Assembly (NCBI GenBank): GCA_963726785.1
Contig: CAVSDJ010000007.1
Span: 2,232,001 to 2,296,000 of the forward strand
DNA: 64,000 nucleotides
DNA from: DATEKX01 sp963726785
GTDB taxonomy: Bacteria; Acidobacteriota; Blastocatellia; UBA7656
Direction of reading: 5' to 3'
Within the stretch, counting starts at the first letter, position 1. Each line of letters begins with the position of its first letter. Below, in pieces: positions 34,397 through 42,938 of the stretch. Position numbers and translations under genes: made by a program. Under the pieces are notes generated by a model. It had not been told where the DNA came from, did no database searches, and was given only the letters and a program-made list of their open reading frames with translations.

Positions 34397-34499
34397 GTCT
34401 AACTACAGCATGCAGCGGAGCGCAGTAAGCTGGTTTGAAATGGCTCGCACTGGCTGAGTTGGTCTACAGCAACGCGCCCGCTGATGCTGGGCGTTAGAC
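34397..34499 (+). repeat. attC site (type b)
   Basis: Boxes GTCTAAC / GTTAGAC. Confidence 0.92.
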
Positions 34500-34518
34500 G
34501 TCTGTGGAGCAGGTCGTT

Positions 34519-34884
34519 ATGAATATAGCGGATACAAAACGAATGAGAATACTGACACTTATTGCAGTTATACTTTTGCTACCTTTTGGCTGCTCACCTG
34601 ATCCATACGGCGCCAAAGTCATTCTGCATAATGTCGGCACAGTTCCCTTGCATTCAGTCGTAGTTCGCGTGACAGGAAATGCTTATTCCTTTGGGGAGCT
34701 TGCTGCATCAGACACCTGCACAGTCAAAACATACGCAACAGGCGAGTCAAACATAGTAATCGAGTATCTTGATACGGGTGGTCAAAAGAAGGAGTTGACG
34801 GTTGACTGCTATTTCGAGCCTGGATACAGAAAAACAATCAGTGTTAAAGTCACAGCCGATTCTGCTACAAAAACAGAGAATTAG
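34519..34884 (+). CDS. Small lipoprotein, copy 1
   Basis: 121 residues from ATG 34519; GTG 34504 or ATG 34540 are alternatives. A lipoprotein signal (MRILTLIAVILLLPFGCS) puts the lipidated Cys near residue 24. The mature part is a beta-sandwich-like sequence (YGAKVILHNVGTVPLHSVVVRVTGNAYSFGELAASDTCTVKTYATGESNIVIEYLDTGGQKKELTVDCYFEPGYRKTISVKVTADS) with two Cys. The duplicate at 39481-39846 encodes the same protein. Confidence 0.75.
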   Translation: MNIADTKRMRILTLIAVILLLPFGCSPDPYGAKVILHNVGTVPLHSVVVRVTGNAYSFGELAASDTCTVKTYATGESNIVIEYLDTGGQKKELTVDCYFEPGYRKTISVKVTADSATKTEN

Positions 34885-34906
34885 ATGAACTCGTCGCAAC
34901 AAAGAC

Positions 34907-34996
34907 GTCTAACACTTGCATGCAGCGGAGGCCGCAAACAATGGCTCGAATGAAAACGAGTGCCTTGCGCGGCCCCGCTGATGCCGGTCGTTAGGC
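34907..34996 (+). repeat. attC site (type a)
   Basis: Boxes GTCTAAC / GTTAGGC. Identical body to 39869. Confidence 0.93.
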
Positions 34997-35079
34997 GGCT
35001 TGGCATTAGATCACTATAGGTTTACTCTATAACGAAGATGCCTTGTATGATTTAGCACTATTGAAAACTGGAGTTAGCA

Positions 35080-36525
35080 ATGGAACTTCCTAAGAGGCCT
35101 CAATCTCATGTATTAGAAGAGAGATCACGGCGTGCAGTTAGGGCTGCACTTCCTCCCGAATGGGTCGTGCGTGACATCTGGGAGGACTATGGTGCAGATC
35201 TATATGTCGAGATTTACCGCGATTCAACCCCCACCGGTTATGAGTTTGCGATTCAAATAAAAGCAACAGAGCAGGCACAAAAAGGGAATTCCTTTTCAGT
35301 TCGCATACCATGGAAAACCGTCAACTTTCTTATGCAACGTCAGGCACCTGCAATGATCGTTGGTTATGATGGTAATAATGAAAAGGTTTACTATAGATGG
35401 TTGAGAGAATACGTTACAGCTCTTGAATATGGACGAAAAAAGCACCGGAATAGCGGTTCTATTGTAGTAAGTTTCCCTTCTGAATCAGTGTTAAACCTTC
35501 GTATGGCCTCAAAGATAGTAGACTATTTTGAAATCGCTGGGGTATCAACTGACCGAGTTCAAGAACTACTTGAGGCCCTCCCTAATTCAGGTGCTGCTGA
35601 GAGGTATGATATTCTTCAGGAACTTAGGTTTTTGCGTAGTCCTGATGGAGTCTTATATTTACTAAGTCTCCTGCCGTTAGATCTAATGCTTGATAACTTA
35701 GATATGGTTGATGTTTCAGACTTAGCCACAACTGCTTTTTTGGAGGCGTGTCTTAGTGTTCCCTCTCTTCCATCAACGATGTTGTTTTGGGGAGTTGTAG
35801 CGGACATAGCCGGTGGAGAAGAGCATAATTTCAAAGATATGACCAACCGGTTATTCAGTGCTATGTTGCCAAGGTTTTTAGAGATGGACCCAGAGAAGAT
35901 TGCTTCACAATCTTACGATTTATTTGGTTATAGCGCTGAAGCGGGAATTAACAATTTCAAGGAAATAATTCACGACGAACAATTAGATAGACTTACAAAA
36001 GTGCTATGCAAGAAGCTCAAGCCTTTAAGGAAAACAGCAGCTCGTACTCCGCAGGCCCGTAATCTGTACGCGGCCCTTTATACTGTAGAAACAGTTGATA
36101 CCTATATCGTATATCTTCTTGATACAGAAATGGAAGAACTTTGGCGCTTCTATGAAGCAGGGCGTGAGCATCTTAAGGCAACGCAGCCCGATTCTGATGA
36201 AATGCTTCAGCACGGCAGGGGCTATTTCGAGGCATTGAACGCAGTGTTCGGGTACAATTTTGGGCTTCAGCATGAAAGTAATGAAGAGGATGTTCAGGAT
36301 CTACTTACGTCTATGGCTGTAAAAAAAGTAGACCTTTTCTCTAAATATGTTGAACTGAAAGAATATGAAGAATTAAGCGACCGTAAAACTTGGTCCGAAG
36401 AACAGATGCTAAGATTTATTACATCTGACATGCTCACATACCATAAGATGTATTGGTATGGCCAAGCACTTGATTGGTTTGGATTACCCTGTTTCACTCG
36501 TAGCTTCTTGTATGGTAATAGGTGA
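35080..36525 (+). CDS. DUF4365 domain protein
   Basis: 481 residues. The N-terminal 140 residues match DUF4365, a PD-(D/E)XK-like domain common near mobile and defence genes. HVLEERSRRAVRAALPPEWVVRDIWEDYGADLYVEIYRDSTPTGYEFAIQIKATEQA (about 10-66) has the D-L-x-V-E and Q-I-K motifs, followed by VRIPWKTVNFLMQRQAPAMIVGYD. The remaining 340 residues are helical and unrecognised; they could sense or bind a partner. Nuclease activity is inferred from the fold only. The gene is AT-richer than neighbouring cassettes. Single-gene cassette. Confidence 0.8.
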   Translation: MELPKRPQSHVLEERSRRAVRAALPPEWVVRDIWEDYGADLYVEIYRDSTPTGYEFAIQIKATEQAQKGNSFSVRIPWKTVNFLMQRQAPAMIVGYDGNNEKVYYRWLREYVTALEYGRKKHRNSGSIVVSFPSESVLNLRMASKIVDYFEIAGVSTDRVQELLEALPNSGAAERYDILQELRFLRSPDGVLYLLSLLPLDLMLDNLDMVDVSDLATTAFLEACLSVPSLPSTMLFWGVVADIAGGEEHNFKDMTNRLFSAMLPRFLEMDPEKIASQSYDLFGYSAEAGINNFKEIIHDEQLDRLTKVLCKKLKPLRKTAARTPQARNLYAALYTVETVDTYIVYLLDTEMEELWRFYEAGREHLKATQPDSDEMLQHGRGYFEALNAVFGYNFGLQHESNEEDVQDLLTSMAVKKVDLFSKYVELKEYEELSDRKTWSEEQMLRFITSDMLTYHKMYWYGQALDWFGLPCFTRSFLYGNR

Positions 36526-36595
36526 CATGCAGGAAGTCACAATGTTCTCCAAAATAAAACTTAACCCTTTCTCTTAGTACGCCTGCGCGGTCGCC

Positions 36596-36688
36596 GCCTA
36601 ACAAACGCATGCAGCGGAGGCCGCGAAGCGAATTTTGTATGGTTTCTTTGAGTGCTCGGCGCGGCCCCGCTGATGCGGACCGTTAGGC
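36596..36688 (+). repeat. attC site (type a)
   Basis: Boxes GCCTAAC / GTTAGGC. Confidence 0.93.
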
Positions 36689-36982
36689 ACCTACGAACAC
36701 CTTGTGCTATCTTACGGATCATGGACGCGAATGAAGAAAAAGTAGAGCGATATTTGACTGAACGAAGATTTCGCCTAGAAAGATTCTCAAAGGCGGAACT
36801 CGGAAATGGCAAGACACCTGATTTTCGAGTTTTCAAGGAAGAAGAGTTTGCTTTCTTTTGCGAGGTCAAATCTATTGATGCGGATACAGGTTTAGATGGC
36901 TTGAGAAATGATCCTGTTTTCAACCGCTTAACCTCTGACATCCACGAAGCAGCGAAGCAGTTCAACGCCGTAAATCCTAGTA

Positions 36983-38154
36983 GTTCATCACGATGATCGC
37001 GATGGATAAAGACGATGCAACTTAACACGAGCATCAGCAGCAGTGAATTGCCAGTCAATTGTCGCTCTCTCAGCATTGCGACGCTGCTCGTATGCCTCCA
37101 CCTCTCGCCGAAGCATCTCTTCATCTCCTATACGCCGATCAAGACATTGCCGCTCAAGGATGCTCAATTCGATCTCTGCCATATTCAGCCAACTGCCGTG
37201 CTTCGGCGTTGGATGAAACTCCAACTTCTTCGCTATTCGCCTTGCCTCGCTTGGCTCGAACGCTTCATAAAGCGATGCTACCTTGTGCGTGTTGAGATTG
37301 TCGAAAACAACTCGAATTACCTCTGCTCCCGGGTATCGCTCATCAACCAACCATTTCATCTGATGCGCGAAGTCTACTTTAGTTCGTCGCTCGGTTATCG
37401 CAACGTGACGCCAACCCGCCTGTGGCTCACAGATCATAAACAAGTTCCGCACTCCGTTACGCTTGTACTCATAGTCATAGCGTTGTACTCGACCAGCTTT
37501 CGCTTTCAGACCTCTGCGCGTCTCGGCAATCAACTGTTTGCTGGTCTCATCAAAGTTCACTTTCGGGCGCTTTTCGTCATAAGGCTCAGCATACAAGTCC
37601 AAAACATCTTCCATGCAAGCGACAAACTCGGAATTTACTTCCCCAATGCACCATTGCTGTTTCAGCCAAGGCTTGAGCTTGTTTTTTTCAGCGCCCGCCG
37701 CACAAGTTCATACGAGCAGGAGTCAGCCAGTTTTAACTCCACGACGCGGTCGGCAAGCAACTGCAAGGTCCAATGTTTGCGGCCATCGGGAGCCTTCGAG
37801 CAAGCTTCTGCTACAAGGCGGGCCTGTGCTTTGTGGTCAAGCTTAGGTCGCTTGCCTGGTCGCGGTCGTTCATTGATAGCATCCAAGCCGGCCTCGACAA
37901 ATCGTTTGCGGATACGCTCGACGGTAGCGACACCGACATTAAGGGCAGAGCCAATCTCATCATCAGTGAAACCATCTGATGCTTTAAGTAGAATGCGAGC
38001 GCGGGTGAGTTTACGGGAAGAAGTTTTACCGCGCCGTATGAGTTGCTGTAGTTGCTCACGCTCATCTGCGCTCAGATCGATAATGTATTTTTTCTTTGGC
38101 ATCTGTGAAGTTTATGCCAGTCAAAGATCAACCATCAACTTTATCGTGATGAAC
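36983..38154 (-). mobile_element. IS630-family insertion sequence
   Basis: 1172 bp with terminal inverted repeats GTTCATCACGAT at both ends, flanked by the TA dinucleotide (36981-36982 and 38155-38156) as expected for IS630/Tc1-mariner elements. The transposase is on the - strand. Confidence 0.88.
36988..38102 (-). CDS. IS630 transposase, two frames joined by -1 frameshift
   Basis: The first frame (38102-37662, 146 residues) holds the helix-turn-helix region (TRARILLKASDGFTDDEIGSALNVGVATVERIRKRFVEAGLDAINERPRPGKRPKLD). At about 37682-37688 a run of seven A (AAAAAAAC on the - strand) lets a -1 shift into the second frame, which continues KNKLKPWLKQQWCI... to 36988. That frame holds the DDE domain: KVNFDETSKQ, RVVFDNLNTHK and ...GSWLNMAEIELSILE. 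Two-frame transposases of this kind are known in IS630. A frameshift mutation cannot be ruled out. Confidence 0.85.
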
Positions 38155-38452
38155 TACTAGTCTAGAACATCCTAATGTTATGGCCATCGTGAACCGAGAT
38201 TTCAACACGGGCTGTCTTGATTTGGTAGCTGTTACAACTGGAAACTTCATGGCCGAAGGTGGAGGGGTACACCCCATCTACCGAAAGTATTCAGAGGGGC
38301 GTATAAGAGAAGAAAAGAAACGAATACATCTTTACATTTGGCTCGATGCTTTTGAAGCAGATCAACTGTTTTTCAATCTTGAGGAAACTTTACACTTGCA
38401 GAAACTTTGCAACTATTTTGGAACCTCTCCAGAAGCTATCCGCAAGGTCGGT

Positions 38453-38544
38453 GCCTAACACGCGCATGCAGCGGAGGCCGCGAAGCGAGCTTCTCATCAT
38501 TTGCTGATTGCCGTTCGCGGCCCCGCTGATGCTGGGCGTTAGCC
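38453..38544 (+). repeat. attC site (type a) with GTTAGCC 3' box
   Basis: 5' box GCCTAAC. GTTAGCC is mirrored by GGCTAAC at 39109. Confidence 0.92.
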
Positions 38545-38606
38545 GTCTTTCCTCGCAGTAGCTACACCAGAATACTGAAACGACTTGTTGATGCTATACT
38601 CTTCTC

Positions 38607-38882
38607 GTGCAATTTGAATGGGATCCAAACAAAGCTGCCGAGAACCTCAACAAACATGGCGTGTCTTTCGACGAGGCTTTGAGCGTCTTTGGCGATCCAT
38701 TAGCAACAACTATTGATGACCCGGATCATTCAATAGACGAGTTTCGATTCTTAACGATGGGATACTCTAAGAATCAGCGGCTCATAGTCGTAGCACATAC
38801 TGAACGAGATGGTAAGGTTCGGATGATTTCTGCGCGAGAGCCTACGCCACAAGAGAGGAAACAATATGAGTCAGAGCAATAA
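38607..38882 (+). CDS. brnT: BrnT-family toxin
   Basis: 91 residues from GTG 38607. MQFEWDPNKAAENLNKHGVSFDEALSVFGDPLATTIDDPDHS...RFLTMGYSKNQRLIVVAHTERDGKVRMISAREPTPQERKQYE shows the complete BrnT pattern, including FxWDxxKxxxNxxKHGVSFxEA and the ISAR motif. BrnT is a RelE-fold RNase. It overlaps the antitoxin gene by 17 bases, so the pair is co-expressed in one cassette. Confidence 0.9.
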   Translation: MQFEWDPNKAAENLNKHGVSFDEALSVFGDPLATTIDDPDHSIDEFRFLTMGYSKNQRLIVVAHTERDGKVRMISAREPTPQERKQYESEQ

Positions 38883-39087
38883 TCCAGAGCCGAAAGAAGA
38901 AATGCGAGAAGAATATGATTTCAGCGGGGGTGTACGAGGCAAATACTACAAGCAGTATATGGATGGCACTAATGTAGTGCTGTTGGAGCCAGACGTTGCG
39001 GAGGTCTTTCGAGATTCAGAGTCTGTGAACCAGGCATTGAGAGTTTTGATAAACATAGCGAAGAACCAAGTGCCTCAGCCTCGCTAA
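38866..39087 (+). CDS. brnA: BrnA-like antitoxin
   Basis: 73 residues, MSQSNNPEPKEEMREEYDFSGGVRGKYYKQYMDGTNVVLLEPDVAEVFRDSESVNQALRVLINIAKNQ... The REEYDFSGGVRGKYY segment is the linker that binds the toxin. GTNVVLLEPDVAEVFRDSESVNQALRVLI is the ribbon-helix-helix-like dimer and DNA-binding part. It would repress the pair with BrnT. The start lies inside the brnT end. Confidence 0.85.
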   Translation: MSQSNNPEPKEEMREEYDFSGGVRGKYYKQYMDGTNVVLLEPDVAEVFRDSESVNQALRVLINIAKNQVPQPR

Positions 39088-39108
39088 GGAGATGTCGCTC
39101 ACCACGAC

Positions 39109-39198
39109 GGCTAACTACAGCATGCAGCGGAGGCCGCGAACAACTTCTCGTAAGGATGCCAGTGCAGCACGCGGCCCCGCTGATGCTTGGCGTTATAC
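39109..39198 (+). repeat. attC site (type a) with GGCTAAC 5' box
   Basis: GGCTAAC complements the TTAGCC start of its cassette. 3' box GTTATAC. Confidence 0.92.
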
Positions 39199-39357
39199 GC
39201 TCGCGTACGAAATGCTTAAGATGTTCGAACGCCGCCGCGCTTGCTGATCTGCAATCACTTACAGTGAGATGCCGCGCCTGAGTAGACACGCTGCTGAAAC
39301 GAAACTATTTTGGAGGCGCGGCAGAGGGGCGCGTCGGCGTGGAGGCGATGACGCTCG
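39199..39357 (+). repeat. ORF-less structured cassette, family A copy 10
   Basis: 5' arm AACGCCGCCGCGC and 3' arm GCGCGTCGGCGT; inner arms intact (GCCGCGCC, GGCGCGGC). Confidence 0.72.
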
Positions 39358-39461
39358 GTCTAACTACCAGCATGCAGCGGAGCGCGGTAAGCTGATTTGA
39401 AATGGCTTGCTCTGGCTGAGCACGACTACATCAACGCGCCCGCTGATACTGGGCGTTAGAC
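39358..39461 (+). repeat. attC site (type b)
   Basis: Boxes GTCTAAC / GTTAGAC. One extra base (ACCAGCATGC). Confidence 0.92.
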
Positions 39462-39480
39462 GTCTGTGGGGCAGGTCGTT

Positions 39481-39846
39481 ATGAATATAGCGGATACAAA
39501 ACGAATGAGAATACTGACACTTATTGCAGTTATACTTTTGCTACCTTTTGGCTGCTCACCTGATCCATACGGCGCCAAAGTCATTCTGCATAATGTCGGC
39601 ACAGTTCCCTTGCATTCAGTCGTAGTTCGCGTGACAGGAAATGCTTATTCCTTTGGGGAGCTTGCTGCATCAGACACCTGCACAGTCAAAACATACGCAA
39701 CAGGCGAGTCAAACATAGTAATCGAGTATCTTGATACGGGTGGTCAAAAGAAGGAGTTGACGGTTGACTGCTATTTCGAGCCTGGATACAGAAAAACAAT
39801 CAGTGTTAAAGTCACAGCCGATTCTGCTACAAAAACAGAGAATTAG
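39481..39846 (+). CDS. Small lipoprotein, copy 2
   Basis: Same 121-residue lipoprotein as 34519-34884. The whole cassette including its attC body was duplicated; the leader differs by one base (GGGGCAGG for GGAGCAGG). Confidence 0.75.
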   Translation: MNIADTKRMRILTLIAVILLLPFGCSPDPYGAKVILHNVGTVPLHSVVVRVTGNAYSFGELAASDTCTVKTYATGESNIVIEYLDTGGQKKELTVDCYFEPGYRKTISVKVTADSATKTEN

Positions 39847-39868
39847 ATGAACTCGTCGCAACAAAGAC

Positions 39869-39958
39869 GTCTAACACTTGCATGCAGCGGAGGCCGCAAA
39901 CAATGGCTCGAATGAAAACGAGTGCCTTGCGCGGCCCCGCTGATGCCGGTCGTTATAC
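39869..39958 (+). repeat. attC site (type a)
   Basis: Boxes GTCTAAC / GTTATAC. Confidence 0.93.
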
Positions 39959-40116
39959 GCTCGCGTACGGAATGCCGTGGATGTTCGAACGCCTCCGCGC
40001 TTGCGAGTCTGCAATCGATTTCAGCTTGGTGCCGCGCCTGAGTTGACTGGCAGGGTTTCGATTCTATTTTGAAGGCGCGGCGTGAGTGCGCGGAGGCGTG
40101 CCAGCAAAGACGCGCC
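39959..40116 (+). repeat. ORF-less structured cassette, family A copy 11
   Basis: Near-identical to copy 2, with two or three changes (ATCGATTTCAG, GGCAGGG). Confidence 0.75.
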
Positions 40117-40219
40117 GTCTAACTACAGTATGCAGCGGAGCGCGGTAAGTTGGTTTCACAAGGATTGCGCTGGCTAGATTGATCTACGGCAATGCGCCCG
40201 CTGATACTGGGCGTTAGAC
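40117..40219 (+). repeat. attC site (type b)
   Basis: Boxes GTCTAAC / GTTAGAC. Same as 3530 apart from one short difference. Confidence 0.92.
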
Positions 40220-40424
40220 AGTCGCGTACGAAATGAAGTGAGAGAACGAACGCCGCCGCGCCGCTAGTCGGCCAGATTGCTCCCAGTCATCGCCGCGCCG
40301 CAGTAGCGTATAGTTGAGTCTGCAAAGGGAGAGCTGGACGAAGACTACCAGAAGCGAGAGTAAAACAATGAGCAAGAGGCAAGCAGCGCGGCAGAAGGCG
40401 CAGCGGCGTATCAATCGACACGAT
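40220..40424 (+). repeat. ORF-less structured cassette, family B copy 10
   Basis: Outer arm CGCCGCCGCGCC (40251-40262) with GGCGCAGCGGCG; inner GCCGCGCCGC (40292-40301) with GCAGCGCGGC, one pair lost. Confidence 0.73.
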
Positions 40425-40527
40425 GTCTAACTATTGCATGCAGCGGAGCGCGGTATGCATGTTTCAAAAGGTTTGCACTAGCTCAATAGGTCAACAAGCC
40501 CGCGCCCGCTGATGCTGGGCGTTAGGC
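40425..40527 (+). repeat. attC site (type b)
   Basis: Boxes GTCTAAC / GTTAGGC. Confidence 0.92.
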
Positions 40528-40565
40528 GTACTAGAGACTGACGTTAACAAAGTTCTGTAGTGAAA

Positions 40566-41174
40566 TTAGCCTTCTTTCTGGTCTCGCTTAAATGGCTCTT
40601 CGCCCTCTAGCCATGAATCAAAAAGAACATACTTATCCTCACTCTCATGAACCCAAAGCTTATCAAGCCCAGCTCTAGTCATTCCCTTCGTTATATAGTT
40701 ATAAAGACCGAGATATTCTTGCCCTATGTATTTATCACTTAATTGGCCTCCAGTTAGAATAGGCAGTATTGCAGCTCGGCCTTTGTTACCATCAAAATAG
40801 CCTAATTCCCAGGGCATCCATCTTGAATCTATTGAATTTCTCGATGTAGCAAAAAATAAAGATTTAGATTGATTCAATCTACTCCGAAGTTTCTCAGCAG
40901 TGTCTTTCGTAACATTGGTACGATTAAGATTATGATCGACCATCCAATCAACGTAAACTTGATACCCCATCCGCTCGAAGTCTAGCTTGAGTAGAAGGAT
41001 TTCATCTTTATCAAGATAGCAATGAGATAGAAAAATATGAAATGAGTCCTTAGTAAGTTCCTTCGAAAACTCATCAAGCAATACTGAATCTATACCCTTA
41101 ACCGCCACATCGGACATAACTTTTGGAAATTGAGCTTTCAATCGCTGTAATTCTTGCCTTGTATAAAGTGCCAT
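40566..41174 (-). CDS. TIR-domain protein in reverse orientation
   Basis: 202 residues on the - strand, against the array. An N-terminal helix region precedes a TIR-type domain: SFHIFLSHCYLDKDEILLLKLDFERMGYQVYVDWMVD (44-80), TAEKLRSRLNQSKSLFFATS (92-111) and NSIDSRWMPWELGYFDGNKGRAAILPIL (113-140). Glu123 in the S-x-W-x3-E motif is at the catalytic position of NADase TIRs. AAGGAGCTTAAAGTTAGT precedes the ATG on the - strand. An inverted cassette gene usually needs its own promoter, and the AT-rich 41180-41235 could hold one. It is AT-rich against the array background. Confidence 0.82.
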   Translation of the reverse strand: MALYTRQELQRLKAQFPKVMSDVAVKGIDSVLLDEFSKELTKDSFHIFLSHCYLDKDEILLLKLDFERMGYQVYVDWMVDHNLNRTNVTKDTAEKLRSRLNQSKSLFFATSRNSIDSRWMPWELGYFDGNKGRAAILPILTGGQLSDKYIGQEYLGLYNYITKGMTRAGLDKLWVHESEDKYVLFDSWLEGEEPFKRDQKEG

Positions 41175-41263
41175 ACTAACTTTAAGCTCCTTCTTTGAAT
41201 TCAGGGAATACTACTATTATACAATTGTCCCGAGAGTACGCCTAACAAACGGTTCGACCGGAG

Positions 41264-41543
41264 TTGGTTTACGTGCTATGCACTTACCGAAAGGGATGAA
41301 ACTTATTGGACATCCAACGATTCGGATTGCAAGATAGGCTATGACCGAGTCGGTCGCGATGACCGTCGCGGCATTGGTGCTAGAAAGCCCGTACCGGAGT
41401 TTGGTATCAGCGGTCAGTGTGCCGATCAGTGGTGACGACGCGGCCTTCATTGCCGTTGCCGATCCCGTTTAAGAGATTACTTTTCAGAACCTACCGCTGC
41501 GCTGACTCGGTCATCACTCTATCTCGTCAGGAGGCCAGCCCTC
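41264..41543 (+). ncRNA. Candidate bridge RNA region of IS110
   Basis: 280 nt without ORF upstream of the transposase. The sense match to the left target and the antisense match to the right target, 39 nt apart, fit the two halves of a target-binding loop. Conserved in the remnant at 10415-10794. Ends are not defined. Confidence 0.6.
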
Positions 41544-42938
41544 ATGAAGAAGCGAATCCCATCTCCGCGATCAAAGAGTAACCGCAAGCTAACCAGGACT
41601 GGCTCTCGCGCTATTGCCGCCAACTCAAGCGGCGACCTTCACCAGATCAATCAACACGCTGCCGGGATTGACATCGGCGCTGAGCGCCATTACGTTGCTG
41701 TGCCGCCAGTTTCCTGTCAGCAAGCAGTGCGCGAGTTCTCAGTCTTCACCAAAGACTTGTACGCTATCGCCGATTGGTTGGCAGCCTGCGGGGTCACGAC
41801 TGTAGCGATGGAGAGCACGGGCGTTTATTGGGTGCCGTTGTACGAGGTTCTTGAAGGGCGTGGCTTTGCTGTGAAGTTAGTGGATGCCCGCAAAGTGAAG
41901 AATGTATCGGGCCGCAAGAGTGATGTTATGGATTGCCAGTGGCTGCAGCAACTCGAAAGCTATGGCTTGTTGGCTGCCGCCTATCGGCCCGCTGATGAGA
42001 TGGTTGTACTGCGCGGCTATGTCCGCCAACGTGAGATGCTCGTCAAGAGTGCTTCAAGCCACATACTGCATATGCAGAAAGCGTTGCAACAGATGAACCT
42101 GCGACTTGATAATGTGGTCAGTGACATTACAGGGCAAACCGGGATGCGTATCTTGAAAGCTATCCTTCAAGGCGAGCGCGATGTCGAGAAGTTGGGTGCG
42201 ATGCGCGACCGTCGCTGTCACGCATCTGCGGAAGTGATCGCGCAATCGTTAGTAGGCAACTATCGTCAGGAACATCTGTTTGCCTTGAAGCAGGCCGTAG
42301 AGTTGTTCGAGTTCTATCAAGAGAAGATACGAGAGTGCGAAGCCGAGATGGAGAAGTACCTAAAGGGCTTGTCTGGGAAGCGAGACGATGAGCCACCGCC
42401 GCTTGCGGGAGGCGAGAAGCGACAGCGCTGTAGCTTCAACTTGAGAGAGTATGCCTACAAGCTTCTAGGGGTAGATCTGTTTCGGGTGCCAGGACTAAAC
42501 TCGCAGACCTTATTGCAGATCATCTCGGAAGTGGGTGTGGACTTGAGTGGATTTGCCAGCGAGAAGCATTTTGCGAGTTGGTTGAGCTTGAGTCCGAATC
42601 GGCGAGTAAGCGGAGGGAAGATGTTATCGAGCAAGACAAAGGCGAGCAAGAACCGGGCAGCGACAGCCTTCCGGCAAGCAGCAGTAAACATAGGACGAAG
42701 CGAAAGCGAGATAGGGGCGTACTACAGGAGGATGCAGGCGCGCAAAGGGCCAGCAGCAGCGATAACAGCGACAGCGCATAAGCTGGCCAGGTTGTATTAC
42801 AATTTAGTGAAGCAGGGACGGGAGTACGAAGAGGGTGGGGCGAGAGCGTATGAAGAGAAGCAGCGAGAGCGGATGGTAGCGAACTTGAGGAAGCGGGCCA
42901 AAGGGTTAGGCTATGAGTTGGTGTCGGTTGCAGCATAA
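41544..42938 (+). CDS. IS110-family transposase
   Basis: 464 residues. The N-terminal DEDD RuvC-like domain has HAAGIDIGAERHYVAVP (about 38-54), VAMESTGVYWVPLYEVLEGRGFAVKLVDARKVKNVSGRKSDVMDCQWLQ (about 92-140) and a coiled-coil region. The C-terminal Transposase_20 domain has VPGLNSQTLLQIISEVGVDLSGFASEKHFASWLSLSPNRRVSGGKMLSSKTKASKNR, with the catalytic Ser in that part, then a basic tail. Longer than typical (about 400), owing to insertions around 275-295. GTCAGGAGG is upstream of ATG 41544. Acidic motif residues are intact. Confidence 0.92.
   Translation: MKKRIPSPRSKSNRKLTRTGSRAIAANSSGDLHQINQHAAGIDIGAERHYVAVPPVSCQQAVREFSVFTKDLYAIADWLAACGVTTVAMESTGVYWVPLYEVLEGRGFAVKLVDARKVKNVSGRKSDVMDCQWLQQLESYGLLAAAYRPADEMVVLRGYVRQREMLVKSASSHILHMQKALQQMNLRLDNVVSDITGQTGMRILKAILQGERDVEKLGAMRDRRCHASAEVIAQSLVGNYRQEHLFALKQAVELFEFYQEKIRECEAEMEKYLKGLSGKRDDEPPPLAGGEKRQRCSFNLREYAYKLLGVDLFRVPGLNSQTLLQIISEVGVDLSGFASEKHFASWLSLSPNRRVSGGKMLSSKTKASKNRAATAFRQAAVNIGRSESEIGAYYRRMQARKGPAAAITATAHKLARLYYNLVKQGREYEEGGARAYEEKQRERMVANLRKRAKGLGYELVSVAA

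Larger units (their letters stand above)
36721..38458 (+). pseudogene. PD-(D/E)XK-like gene interrupted by IS630
   Basis: The N-terminal part 36721-36982 and the C-terminal part 38157-38458 join in frame across the IS (...QFNAVNP-STSLEHPNVMAIVNRDFNTG...). The restored protein has about 187 residues. The sequence KTPDFRVFKEEEFAFFCEVKSI carries the D...E-x-K signature of PD-(D/E)XK nucleases. The C-terminal part (YIWLDAFEADQLFFNLEETLHLQKLCNYFG) is helical. No named family. The insertion must abolish the full product. The stop lies in the next attC, and the boxes GTTAGGC/GCCTAAC match. Confidence 0.75.

Noticed and set aside
37015..38160. 381-codon + strand ORF
   Set aside because: It is the complement of the IS630 transposase, which has the recognisable HTH and DDE motifs on the - strand.
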